From a virus, in IMG/VR virus record IMGVR_UViG_3300009514_000059, positions 1 to 36,670 of that record: a stretch of 36,670 bases of DNA. One strand, 5' to 3'. Each line of letters begins with the position of its first letter. Within the stretch, counting starts at the first letter, position 1. The notes below the pieces were generated by a model. That model ran no database searches. It saw nothing but the letters and a program-made list of their open reading frames with translations, and was not told the DNA's origin. Below, one piece after another: positions 14,099 through 21,022 of the stretch. A program made the position numbers and the translations under genes.

Positions 14099-14512
14099 AT
14101 GCAGATCTATGTTGCAACCCAATGGAAGCATCGGGGCCGTGTTGGTCAGTTCATGCAGGCCCTGCACGGTGCCGGCGTCAAGGCCACGCAAACATACGTA
14201 TGGGTGCACGGCACACATGAGGATGACGCGCTGACGGTCGCCAAGTCTGAGTTTGATGGCGTGGTGACCGCTGATGTGTGTGTTGTGCTGCTGCCGGGAG
14301 CCCAAGGCACACACTCAGAGCTCGGCATGGCGATTGCTGCCGGTGTGCCGACGATTATCGTTGACCAATCTGACAAAAGTCTGATATGGGGCGATGACGG
14401 ATGGCCGCTCTGCCCAGCATACTTGCTTGCCGATCATCGTGTTGGCACCGAGGCCGAGGCCATCGAAATCCTCAAGCAATACGAAAGGAACTTCAATGCT
14501 CAACAGCGTTAA
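14099..14512 (+). CDS. Nucleoside 2-deoxyribosyltransferase-like protein
   Basis: 137 residues with the fold pattern of the family: an N-terminal IYVAT strand, a central TADVCVVLLPGAQGTHSELGMAIAAG, then PTIIV. Glu74 in the THSELG motif is the expected nucleophile, and the start has GGAGA upstream. Members move deoxyribose between bases or hydrolyse nucleotides, which would alter the dNTP pool. Short members of the superfamily can have other substrates, so the exact reaction is uncertain. Confidence 0.75.
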   Translation: MQIYVATQWKHRGRVGQFMQALHGAGVKATQTYVWVHGTHEDDALTVAKSEFDGVVTADVCVVLLPGAQGTHSELGMAIAAGVPTIIVDQSDKSLIWGDDGWPLCPAYLLADHRVGTEAEAIEILKQYERNFNAQQR

Positions 14513-15017
14513 CCTGATCGGCCGTCTTGGCCAAGACCCCGAGCACAAGCACACACAAGGCGGCTCAACCGTTTGCAATCTGTCTGTGGCGACAAGCCGC
14601 AAAGACAAAAACGGGCAAGACGTCACGCAGTGGCATCGTGTGTCATGTTTCGGCAAGACGGCGGACAACGTGGCCAAGTATCTTGCAAAAGGCTCGCTGG
14701 TGCACATCCAAGGTGAGATCACCTACAGCAAATACACTGATCGTGAGGGCGTGCAACGATATGGCACAAACATTGTTGCGTTTCGTGTGCTGTTTCTCGA
14801 AAGTCGCAACGTTCGAGGCGGGCAACAGCAACAACCCAACCAACACGAGCAAGACAAGGCCAACGGGTATCAACAGCCGCCGCAACAGGTGGCTCAGCAA
14901 AACCCGCAGTATTGGCAGCAACCACAGCAAGGCTACCAGGGTCCCCCGGGTGCGCAGGTGCCGGTCAGTGGCGGCCCGTATGGTCCGCCGCCCATGGATG
15001 ATGACGTGCCATTCTGA
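14496..15017 (+). CDS. ssb: Single-stranded DNA-binding protein
   Basis: 173 residues from the ATG at 14496, six bases after GAAAGGA. The OB fold covers residues 1 to ~105 (LNSVNLIGRLGQDPE, then WHRVSCFGKTADNVAKYLAKGSLV). A Gln/Pro/Gly-rich linker leads to the acidic tip DDDVPF, used in bacterial SSBs to dock partner proteins. It probably works with the RecT, helicase and primase of this window. Overlaps the gene upstream by 17 bases. Confidence 0.95.
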   Translation: MLNSVNLIGRLGQDPEHKHTQGGSTVCNLSVATSRKDKNGQDVTQWHRVSCFGKTADNVAKYLAKGSLVHIQGEITYSKYTDREGVQRYGTNIVAFRVLFLESRNVRGGQQQQPNQHEQDKANGYQQPPQQVAQQNPQYWQQPQQGYQGPPGAQVPVSGGPYGPPPMDDDVPF

Positions 15018-15025
15018 GGTGCGAC

Positions 15026-15187
15026 ATGACCCAAGAGATTCAAGAGGAATGCACAAGCTGCGGTGACATCGCAGACATCTGGCTGACATGCCCAGAGTGT
15101 TGCGGCGTCTACTGCGAGCGGTGCACCAACAATGGGTTCACGTGCGATTGCGCTGAGCCCGATGAAACAGGTGATGAGTATGAGTGA
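15026..15187 (+). CDS. Small cysteine-rich zinc-ribbon protein (53 residues)
   Basis: ATG at 15026 with GAGGT upstream. Eleven Cys in pairs (CTSC, CPECC, CERC, CDC), consistent with two structural zinc sites as in a RING- or ribbon-like domain. The acidic tail ends just inside the next gene. No family recognised. Confidence 0.6.
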   Translation: MTQEIQEECTSCGDIADIWLTCPECCGVYCERCTNNGFTCDCAEPDETGDEYE

Positions 15188-15656
15188 CGGCAGAACGGAA
15201 TCTTGTGGCGTGGCGCCGATGGAAATCCACCCCATGCAACGTGAGATCTCAGAGGTTGAGCTTGACCACGCGATCCATCCACAAGATGAGCTCAAGCTGT
15301 CTGCGGGCGGCGCCGGCGAATTGGTTGACGCCGAGCCTGATCCGAATGATTTCCAGAAATGGGACAGCGACAAAACCAGTTTCATGGGCATGCCTCAGTG
15401 GATCTGGTGGGAAATGCTCAACGTGTCGCAGTTCGGCGCCCAGCGGTATGGGCAACGCAACTGGCAGAAATGCACGGACGTATCCAGATACGTTGATGCC
15501 CTGTATCGCCACTTGTTGGCCGTGGTCATGGGCCAAGAGATCGATCCAGACAGCACGTTGCCGCACCTGGCTCATGCCATGTGGAATCTGGCGGCGTTGC
15601 GTTGGTTCCAGAAAAACAAGCCTGAGCTCATGGATGGACTGGGGGATTTTCTGTGA
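15180..15656 (+). CDS. DUF5664-type protein (dATP/dGTP diphosphohydrolase-like)
   Basis: 158 residues from the ATG at 15180 (an ATG at 15174 is also possible). The C-terminal half carries the family's all-helical signature: GAQRYGQRNW, then RYVDALYRHLLAV, GQEIDPDSTLPHLAHAMWN. Related proteins are described as dATP/dGTP pyrophosphohydrolases, and one (MazZ) supplies the 2-aminoadenine pathway of cyanophage S-2L. I see no purZ-like gene in this window, so a general dNTP-pool or anti-defence role is equally possible. Confidence 0.72.
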   Translation: MSDGRTESCGVAPMEIHPMQREISEVELDHAIHPQDELKLSAGGAGELVDAEPDPNDFQKWDSDKTSFMGMPQWIWWEMLNVSQFGAQRYGQRNWQKCTDVSRYVDALYRHLLAVVMGQEIDPDSTLPHLAHAMWNLAALRWFQKNKPELMDGLGDFL

Positions 15657-16261
15657 TGCCTCGAGCCAGCAGAGCCAAGCCCAACGCCGTGCCGCACTAC
15701 CATCGTGCGCATGGTCTCAAGGACTTGAACGGCAACGCGCAGCACAGGCTGTTGTCCAAGTTGTTGGTGGATCGTGAAAGCGGATGCTGGCTGTGGCTGG
15801 GATACATCAAGCAGGGGTATGGGATCGTCTGTCAGCGTGTCGGCCCTCGGCGCGCAGGCAAGATCATCAAGGTGCCAGCGCACCGCGCAGTCTATGAGCT
15901 GTACCGTGGACCCATACCTGACGGCATGCTGTTGCGTCACAAGGTGTGCGACACAACCCAGTGCTGCAACCCGTATCACATGGAACCGGGAACCCATTCG
16001 GACAACATGCGCGATATGAGAGATGCAGGCAGGTCACTCACCAATGAACGCAACCCAAGGGCAAGGCTCACAGCAGCACAGGTTGACGCCATCCGAAGGG
16101 CCCGTCGGGGGACGTCCCCGACGCCTCTCAAGGTCTTGGCCAAGAAATACGGTGTGCACTTGGCAACAATAGACTATGCGGCTCGAGGCGGCACATGGAG
16201 TGGATGCAAAGAGCCGCCCGTGGCAACACGGCAACCCAAACCCCGAAAGGCAAAAAAATGA
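15656..16261 (+). CDS. HNH endonuclease with C-terminal DNA-binding region
   Basis: 201 residues from the ATG at 15656, overlapping the previous stop. HNH_3-type features: GCWLWLG, AHRAVYELYRGPIP, LLRHKVCDTTQCCNPYHM, then THSDNMRDMRDAG. The C-terminal third (NPRARLTAAQVDAIRRA to LKVLAKKYGVHLATIDYAARG) is an HTH that would choose the DNA target. This is the layout of free-standing phage homing endonucleases. An 8-bp GC hairpin (16103-16123) lies within the coding sequence between the two parts. Confidence 0.85.
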   Translation: MPRASRAKPNAVPHYHRAHGLKDLNGNAQHRLLSKLLVDRESGCWLWLGYIKQGYGIVCQRVGPRRAGKIIKVPAHRAVYELYRGPIPDGMLLRHKVCDTTQCCNPYHMEPGTHSDNMRDMRDAGRSLTNERNPRARLTAAQVDAIRRARRGTSPTPLKVLAKKYGVHLATIDYAARGGTWSGCKEPPVATRQPKPRKAKK

Positions 16262-16671
16262 AATCAATCATGGCGCTGTTGTTGTTTGTGGCTTTCATCT
16301 CAGGATCTGCATGGTGCATGGCAGATGCTGAGGCCGTCACGTTTCACGGTGATAGGCCTGGCGTGTTGGGCTCGATCAGTTTCACGGGGCAAACCGCAGC
16401 AACCATCAATCTCACCATGGACCTCATCCCGACTCAGATGGTTGCCGTCAACACTGAGACTGATGATGACGGCACGATGATGGCCGTGTACACGGTGACC
16501 ACATCGGGCATGGCTGACGCAGGCACGGTGACCGGCCGTATTCCAATCTATGCCGGCGAGTCAACGCGAGTCGCAGTGGCCGGGGCTTTCATAGAGATCC
16601 GGGGTGTGCCTGATTTCGCGTTCGCTGAGGCCGGGCCGGAGAGTGGTCCGGCCATTCAGGGGGGTGACTGA
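16258..16671 (+). CDS. Secreted protein of unknown function
   Basis: 137 residues from the ATG at 16258, which overlaps the HNH stop and has GAAAGG upstream. A classic signal peptide (MKSIMALLLFVAFISGSAWC, then MADAEA) leads to a ~115-residue beta-rich domain (VTFHGDRPGVLGSISFTG, ATINLTMDL) resembling an Ig-like fold. Destined for the periplasm or outside. First of a run of envelope-directed genes. Confidence 0.7.
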   Translation: MKSIMALLLFVAFISGSAWCMADAEAVTFHGDRPGVLGSISFTGQTAATINLTMDLIPTQMVAVNTETDDDGTMMAVYTVTTSGMADAGTVTGRIPIYAGESTRVAVAGAFIEIRGVPDFAFAEAGPESGPAIQGGD

Positions 16672-16892
16672 TGGCCACCAAGATCAACCCATCCGTGTGT
16701 GACAGGGGCGACGATAACGCCGAGCTCATCACCATCAGAGAGCTGATGGCCATGCAGATTGCCGCCGGCCTGTTTTCTGGCGGCCGCACCGCCACCGAGA
16801 TCATCCCCAGAGTCGCAGTGCGAAAGGCAAATGAGCTGATTGAAGAGCTTGAGAATTTCGAGGATCAAAGAGGCAAAGGCAGGCCAGGATGA
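16671..16892 (+). CDS. Small helical hypothetical protein
   Basis: 73 residues. Middle helix TIRELMAMQIAAGLF, then an acidic helix (NELIEELENFED). This layout resembles small phage proteins of unknown role found near early genes. Its ATG overlaps the previous stop and its own stop overlaps the next start. Confidence 0.6.
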   Translation: MATKINPSVCDRGDDNAELITIRELMAMQIAAGLFSGGRTATEIIPRVAVRKANELIEELENFEDQRGKGRPG

Positions 16893-17230
16893 GGCTTTTT
16901 GCGTTGATGATGATTGGCGCTGTAGGGTGCGCCTCTGCGTCAGCGCGATCGCCAAAGACTAGGGTTGGTGCGGTAGAGATTGCATACGGCAGTCCGTCTC
17001 AAATGCCGCGCCGCCCTAGTCACCTTGAGATGTGGATCGATATTGAGACGGGCATCATTTATCGCGAGCATGCTGGCGCGTGGCGCCTGTACGGATATCT
17101 GAGCTTTAGCTCATGCTGGCCTAGGCCAGACTTTGAAAACCCAAGCATTCCAGATGTTGAGGTTGAATGCGATGACGATGATGTGTGTGAATACGCGTGG
17201 CCGCCCGGAACCGATGGCGGAAACATTTGA
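16889..17230 (+). CDS. Lipoprotein, unknown function
   Basis: 113 residues. The signal MRLFALMMIGAVGC ends in lipobox AVGC, so the mature protein should be lipid-anchored. The mature part reads like a short beta-barrel decorator (LEMWIDIETGIIYREHAGAWRLYGYL) and ends acidic with two more Cys. ATGA-coupled to the gene before. Confidence 0.65.
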   Translation: MRLFALMMIGAVGCASASARSPKTRVGAVEIAYGSPSQMPRRPSHLEMWIDIETGIIYREHAGAWRLYGYLSFSSCWPRPDFENPSIPDVEVECDDDDVCEYAWPPGTDGGNI

Positions 17231-17245
17231 CGAAAGGATGACTTG

Positions 17246-17578
17246 GTGAGAAAACTGAAAAGATCGATGGCAAAGTTTCAGGGCGAGTTTCGCCGGCCGC
17301 ATGCGCTCAAGACTCGCACCTATGGGCCAATCGGTATGAGAACTGTCAGGCGAGCCCTGCCGGCACCCGTGCGCCCAACTCACGGCGCCAAGGTGGCCCC
17401 ATGGAAACGCGAGCATTTCAAGCTGATTCCGCGCCCTGGATGCCGATCTTGCCATGGGACCGGATCCCCTGGAAACTACTGTACTGTAGCAAACAACAAG
17501 ATCACGGCTCGGGTCAAGTTGGCCTGCGCGTGTCTTGCGAAACCGCCCACCAGGGCGATGCTGAGGATGGCGAAATGA
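17246..17578 (+). CDS. Basic protein with CxxCxG zinc motif
   Basis: 110 residues starting at the GTG at 17246, seven bases after AAAGGA. The N-terminal 60 residues are basic (RKLKRSMAKFQGEFRRP). A DnaJ-like half zinc site follows (GCRSCHGTGSPGNYC), closed by CAC near the end. Probably binds nucleic acid or folds around one zinc. Its stop overlaps the next start. Confidence 0.6.
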   Translation: MRKLKRSMAKFQGEFRRPHALKTRTYGPIGMRTVRRALPAPVRPTHGAKVAPWKREHFKLIPRPGCRSCHGTGSPGNYCTVANNKITARVKLACACLAKPPTRAMLRMAK

Positions 17579-18054
17579 CACGCATTGCGTTGAAATTTGT
17601 GTTTTGGTTTGGTGTTGGTCTGTGCCTCGGCATGATCATGGGCTGCGGTGATGATGGACCGCTAATTGATGACGGTATCTATCGAGTGACCATGACGCTG
17701 CAAAGCAATGAGCTACCGTCAATGTATTCTGTTGACTCAGAGGCAAAAGAGGTGTGGGAAATCTACTCAAACGATCAAGGGTATTGCTTCCGCCTGCCCA
17801 ATGAAGAGGTCAACGGCGGATGCAGCAAAGAGCAAAACGGATCTCTGACATTCTCATCCGAAAACGTCTGGAATGAAGAGTGCGGCGGCATCATAGAGAC
17901 AGCGATCAACATCAAGCCCAATCGATACGGATTCGCCGGCGATGCGTGGTGGCGTGGCACTCTGTCATGCAACCCTGACAGCGATTTTCGCGGACCGTTT
18001 ACCGTGAGGTGGAATGTGGTCGGCAAACAAACGCATGTTGAGTTTGTGAGGTGA
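17575..18054 (+). CDS. Lipoprotein, unknown function
   Basis: 159 residues from the ATG at 17575. Signal with lipobox IMGC (FWFGVGLCLGMIMGCGDDG), then a mature domain of ~130 residues with six Cys that may form disulfides (CFRLP, NGGCSKE, EECGGI, TLSCNPDSD). The beta-rich look with a final TVRWNVVGKQTHVEF strand suggests a compact extracytoplasmic domain. The second lipoprotein of this block. Confidence 0.7.
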   Translation: MTRIALKFVFWFGVGLCLGMIMGCGDDGPLIDDGIYRVTMTLQSNELPSMYSVDSEAKEVWEIYSNDQGYCFRLPNEEVNGGCSKEQNGSLTFSSENVWNEECGGIIETAINIKPNRYGFAGDAWWRGTLSCNPDSDFRGPFTVRWNVVGKQTHVEFVR

Positions 18055-18146
18055 GCTGTCTGCACTCAGACCTGGCAGTGATGCTGATCCTGGTGATCAT
18101 CGCCGTTGGGATCGTGGCCATGGGAGATGATGACTCATGGAAATGA
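18051..18146 (+). CDS. Membrane microprotein (31 residues)
   Basis: Starts with GTG overlapping the lipoprotein stop (GTGA) and ends ten bases inside the next gene. One hydrophobic helix, LAVMLILVIIAVGIVAM, with an acidic tail GDDDSWK. Size and topology are like known single-helix phage peptides (holin-like or exclusion peptides); function unknown. Confidence 0.5.
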   Translation: MSCLHSDLAVMLILVIIAVGIVAMGDDDSWK

Positions 18147-18391
18147 TCGGTTGGATCGGCGCGCTGTTTCTGAGTGCATGCGCAGTGCCGCAGGCGCACT
18201 ACTGCTGGCGCATGGGGCATGCTCGAGGCCTGTCTATGTCGTTTCTGATGCTTTGGGCCGGCGGCGAGATTGCCATGTCTGCCTACGTGGTGGCCGACCA
18301 TGCGGCCTCGGCCCCGCTGATGCTCAACTATCTTTTCAACATCGCCATGATTTGTGTGATGCTAAGGTACAAGCTATGGCCGAAAGCCTGA
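18137..18391 (+). CDS. PQ-loop-repeat membrane protein
   Basis: 84 residues with three membrane helices, the size of one triple-helix bundle. Helix one carries the PQ dipeptide (SACAVPQAHYCW), followed by the loop GHARGLSMSFLMLWAGGE, the usual PQ-loop signature of SWEET/SemiSWEET, cystinosin and PnuC-like carriers. GGAGA precedes the ATG. A dimer could form a small-solute carrier in the inner membrane. A phage-borne SemiSWEET-like protein is unusual. Confidence 0.7.
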   Translation: MEMIGWIGALFLSACAVPQAHYCWRMGHARGLSMSFLMLWAGGEIAMSAYVVADHAASAPLMLNYLFNIAMICVMLRYKLWPKA

Positions 18392-18615
18392 TCTTTTTCA
18401 TCGCCGGGCTGGCTGTTGGCGTCTGTGTGGGCGGTTGGTTCATTGGTCAATGGGTGTTCAACCAGGTGGCCGATGAGGCCACAGAGGCCATGGAAAAGAT
18501 TGCGCGGCGCGTCATCATGCATGGATTTGATCGCGACTATCTGCGCAACGCAGTCAATAAGTCAGGGTTTTTTAGCTGGAAAAGCGATCAGGACAAGCCT
18601 GAGCGGTACGGGTAG
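18376..18615 (+). CDS. Small single-pass membrane protein
   Basis: 79 residues from the ATG at 18376, overlapping the PQ-loop gene by 16 bases. A Gly-rich membrane helix (LIFFIAGLAVGVCVGGWFIG) is followed by an amphipathic, charged cytoplasmic part. No family recognised; translationally linked to the PQ-loop protein and so perhaps its partner. Confidence 0.6.
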   Translation: MAESLIFFIAGLAVGVCVGGWFIGQWVFNQVADEATEAMEKIARRVIMHGFDRDYLRNAVNKSGFFSWKSDQDKPERYG

Positions 18616-18624
18616 ACTTGCCGG

Positions 18625-19125
18625 ATGGGACAGGTTCGATGGCGACATGATGGCGATGCCCTGGCCTGGGGGACTGCTGGGATCAGCCCTGCTGGACTGA
18701 TGGCCGTTGCCAAGAGATATGCCAGGCCCATTCGCTTGCCCGTGGCCATTCATTCCGGCAGCGACATGGATAATTATGGCCACACGGTCAGCGACAAGCT
18801 AGGCCACGTTATCACGCTCAACGTGCCGTGTTGCATGTATGCCAAGGTCAGCATGGTTTGGAACACGTCCACACACAGGTTTAGCGGACAGCTGGCGCCG
18901 CTCGATGTGCATGACTCGATTGTGGTGACGGTCATGACGCTGATCCATGAGCTGCGTCATGCATGGCAGTTTGAAAAGTGGCCAGCCAAAGAGCATGAGG
19001 CACAGGTTGCCGAGATTCATTGCGATGCAATGCGTTTCAGTTTTTCCCGCATTGAGATGGATGCAGAGATCTTTGAGCGCAAACACCTTGCTCGAGCGCT
19101 CGAGATTTTCTATGCAAACGAGTGA
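18625..19125 (+). CDS. HExxH metalloprotease-like protein
   Basis: 166 residues. HELRHAWQFEKW holds the zincin motif HExxH (two His ligands and catalytic Glu); EHEAQVAEIHCDAMRF about 15 residues on offers the third ligand. The N-terminal half is a beta-rich region. It resembles small SprT/gluzincin-like phage proteins. No signal peptide, so it would act in the cytoplasm, although its neighbours are envelope genes. The RBS is poor and the start could be a later ATG. Confidence 0.65.
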   Translation: MGQVRWRHDGDALAWGTAGISPAGLMAVAKRYARPIRLPVAIHSGSDMDNYGHTVSDKLGHVITLNVPCCMYAKVSMVWNTSTHRFSGQLAPLDVHDSIVVTVMTLIHELRHAWQFEKWPAKEHEAQVAEIHCDAMRFSFSRIEMDAEIFERKHLARALEIFYANE

Positions 19126-19523
19126 TGAATCACTATGAATACCGGCTCACCATCAAGGGCCCCCCGGTGTCCTACAAGCGCCAGCGGCTCGGCCGGCGGC
19201 GAGCTCTGCCGGATGACGTGCGTCAGTGGCGAGACATGGCGATCATGCAACTGCGCCTGCAGTGGGGTGGTCGTGAGATTTTGACCGAACCGGTTGCCGT
19301 GACGGTGGCCGTGTACTTGGGCCATGGTCAGCGCATGGATGCCATCAACGCGGCGCAGGGTGCCCTTGACGTCATGCAGGAAAAGTGCGGCCGCACTCTT
19401 GGGGCGGGCATTGTCAAAAACGACAAGCAAGCCAAGGATGTCAGGATCCTCGAATTCAGAGACAAAAACGATCCCAGGATCGAAATAACCTTGCGCTCCT
19501 TTGACGGCTGTGTTACCGTCTAG
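19125..19523 (+). CDS. rusA: RusA-like Holliday-junction resolvase
   Basis: 132 residues. The family pattern is visible: an N-terminal IKGPPVSYKRQR strand, GQRMDAINAAQGALDVM (normally D-x-D-N-x-x-K-x-x-x-D), then GAGIVKNDKQAKDVRILEFRDK and a terminal RIEITL strand. The first Asp of the usual DxDN pair is replaced (QRMDAIN) and KNDKQ stands for DDxQ, so catalytic residues need checking. It would cut branched recombination or replication DNA before packaging. Overlaps the gene before. Confidence 0.78.
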   Translation: MNHYEYRLTIKGPPVSYKRQRLGRRRALPDDVRQWRDMAIMQLRLQWGGREILTEPVAVTVAVYLGHGQRMDAINAAQGALDVMQEKCGRTLGAGIVKNDKQAKDVRILEFRDKNDPRIEITLRSFDGCVTV

Positions 19524-19529
19524 GTAACA
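19511..19529. repeat. Perfect 7-bp inverted repeat across the rusA stop
   Basis: TGTTACC (19511-19517), spacer GTCTA, GGTAACA (19523-19529). The stop codon lies in the spacer. No T-run follows. Either a transcript-end hairpin or an operator for the gene at 19552. Confidence 0.5.
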
Positions 19530-19551
19530 TCAACCGAAAGGATTTTGCCCA

Positions 19552-19914
19552 ATGTCATCCAACGCAATGCCCATGGGCTACGGGGCAACAGTCATCGAGA
19601 CTCGTAACAGTATGGAGTCAATGATCGTCGACCTGATAAAGCAGGGAAAGAGCTATAAAGAGATTAAGGATGTGGTGAGCGGTCAATTTGGCCACTGTGG
19701 CCCTCGGGAGATTGCGGCCGTTAAGCGCAAGCACGGCTTTCCTATGAAGGCCAAGCCAAGGCCAGGCAAATCGAAACGCAAACCGCTTGAGAAAGCAATC
19801 AAATCGCTGATTGCCGTCATGAAAGATGCCGGATACACCAGCCTGTTGGTGAAATCTAACGGCGATGTCACCGGCGAGCGCACAACCACCAAGCGCCTCA
19901 GCATCGAGACTTGA
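19552..19914 (+). CDS. Hypothetical protein with HTH-like N-terminus
   Basis: 120 residues, with GAAAGGA well placed before the ATG. Residues 20-62 (MIVDLIKQGKSYKEIKDVVSGQFGHCGPREIAAVKRKHGF) look like a helix-turn-helix with a basic tail (KSKRKPLEKAIKSL). A DNA-binding role is plausible. The C-terminus is a short beta strand region. Confidence 0.6.
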   Translation: MSSNAMPMGYGATVIETRNSMESMIVDLIKQGKSYKEIKDVVSGQFGHCGPREIAAVKRKHGFPMKAKPRPGKSKRKPLEKAIKSLIAVMKDAGYTSLLVKSNGDVTGERTTTKRLSIET

Positions 19915-19916
19915 TC

Positions 19917-20117
19917 GTGAGTGAGCGCAAGTGCCACTGCACTGTGCGTGTGTGGATGGTTGTGGTTGCCGCGGTGGTTGCCACGGCCATCAACGCATGG
20001 ACAAACGCAAGAGAGACTCAGGGCCAAGTCAGAGACGCAGAATTGCGCTCGCTGAGGGCTTGCCGTCTCGAGTGCAAAACAAGACAGCCATCATGCCCAA
20101 GACTGCCTTTGCCATGA
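19917..20117 (+). CDS. Small membrane protein, tentative
   Basis: 66 residues from GTG at 19917, two bases after the previous stop. A CHC pair precedes one membrane helix (VWMVVVAAVVATAINAW), then a basic Cys-containing tail that overlaps the next gene. The RBS is weak and another frame is open here, so I am unsure. Confidence 0.4.
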   Translation: MSERKCHCTVRVWMVVVAAVVATAINAWTNARETQGQVRDAELRSLRACRLECKTRQPSCPRLPLP

Positions 20118-20317
20118 ATTGTTGGAAACGCTCTTTCAGAAGCAAGCGTTCGGCTGCGAGGGAGTGCAAAAAGATCCGCCGCAATCGCACAGCGTCAGAT
20201 CGCTACGCCCCCGAGCTGTTTCCGTACATGTGCAGGCGATGCGGGTTTTGGCACCTGTCATCACAGACAGATTTGAGAGCAAAAATCAGAAAGGATCGAT
20301 CCAATGTCAAACAATGA
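20093..20317 (+). CDS. Small zinc-binding phage protein
   Basis: 74 residues from the ATG at 20093. The layout is familiar from many phages: CWKRSFRSKRSAARECKK, a basic linker, then YMCRRCGFWHLSSQ, giving four Cys plus one His for a zinc site. Function unknown; basic charge suggests DNA or RNA binding. Upstream starts in the frame (19931, 19997) would overlap the membrane gene. Confidence 0.6.
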   Translation: MPKTAFAMNCWKRSFRSKRSAARECKKIRRNRTASDRYAPELFPYMCRRCGFWHLSSQTDLRAKIRKDRSNVKQ

Positions 20318-20534
20318 GGGAATGAATGCGCGATATCGAGCAATCAGTGTTGATGCCGAGATCACTTATCGAGAGTTGCGCGATGAGGGACTCACATCGC
20401 ATGAGGTTGCCGCATATGGTTTTGCCATCGTGCTGGCGGCCCTGAATGATGACGGCCATGATTTCCCAACCGGGGCAGGCGTTGACATCGTGCGCCAATT
20501 TGTTGACACGCTCAACGTCAAGGGGCTGCCGTGA
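20304..20534 (+). CDS. Hypothetical protein
   Basis: 76 residues, with AGAAAGGA a good distance before the ATG. Acidic helical protein (YRELRDEGLTSHEVAAYGFAIVL, then GVDIVRQFVDTL). No family recognised. Stop overlaps the next start. Confidence 0.6.
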   Translation: MSNNEGMNARYRAISVDAEITYRELRDEGLTSHEVAAYGFAIVLAALNDDGHDFPTGAGVDIVRQFVDTLNVKGLP

Positions 20535-20710
20535 TGGCGTATCTCAGGATCCCTGGACAGGTGTTGCACGTTGATGGCGAGCGCACGTGGCGACATGAGC
20601 AAGTGCTTGTGTTTGATGCGCTCGAGGATGCGCTTGAAATCTATCGGCACATCAAAGGCGATTTCACAAACATTCAACTAGGTGTCGGCAGGCACCACAG
20701 AGAGGATTAA
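20534..20710 (+). CDS. Small hypothetical protein (58 residues)
   Basis: ATG shares bases with the previous stop (TGATG). A beta-rich first half (YLRIPGQVLHVDGE) is followed by a helix (LEDALEIYRHIK) and a His/Arg tail. No family recognised; supported by position and coupling. Confidence 0.5.
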   Translation: MAYLRIPGQVLHVDGERTWRHEQVLVFDALEDALEIYRHIKGDFTNIQLGVGRHHRED

Positions 20711-20713
20711 CAC

Positions 20714-21022
20714 ATGTCAAAAACACCCAAGACAGATGAGGCACTCAGAGAATTCAAGAGCATCTATGGCGATCAGGCGACTCAGGTTGCACAACTTGCG
20801 GTTGATTGTCATAGATTCATCCAGCACCTGGAGTCTTGCTTTCCTGAGTGCACGGCATCGGTGATTCTGCGCAGCCGCAGTGATTCGCATTCGCCGATCT
20901 TTGTGTCACGCGATGACGCTCAGGACGTGGCAGATGCCCTGATGCGGTACAAGGATTTTTATCGCAAGCAAATGGAAGATCTTCAGGCTATTGAACAAGA
21001 GCGTCTATCGCAGCTTGACTGA
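20714..21022 (+). CDS. Hypothetical protein
   Basis: 102 residues, GAGAGGA upstream of the ATG. Acidic and mostly helical with a C-terminal coiled coil (YKDFYRKQMEDLQAIEQERL). The opening KTPKTDEALREF is common among small phage proteins of unknown role. Confidence 0.6.
   Translation: MSKTPKTDEALREFKSIYGDQATQVAQLAVDCHRFIQHLESCFPECTASVILRSRSDSHSPIFVSRDDAQDVADALMRYKDFYRKQMEDLQAIEQERLSQLD

Noticed and set aside
13562-14314. 250-codon open frame on the minus strand opposite the methylase and deoxyribosyltransferase genes
   Set aside because: Both plus-strand genes have clear family motifs and RBS; the minus frame has no recognisable domain and is a long shadow.
16103-16123. GC hairpin CGTCGGGG-GACGT-CCCCGACG as a terminator
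   Set aside because: It lies inside the HNH coding frame, has no T-run, and the downstream genes are translationally coupled, so transcription must pass through.
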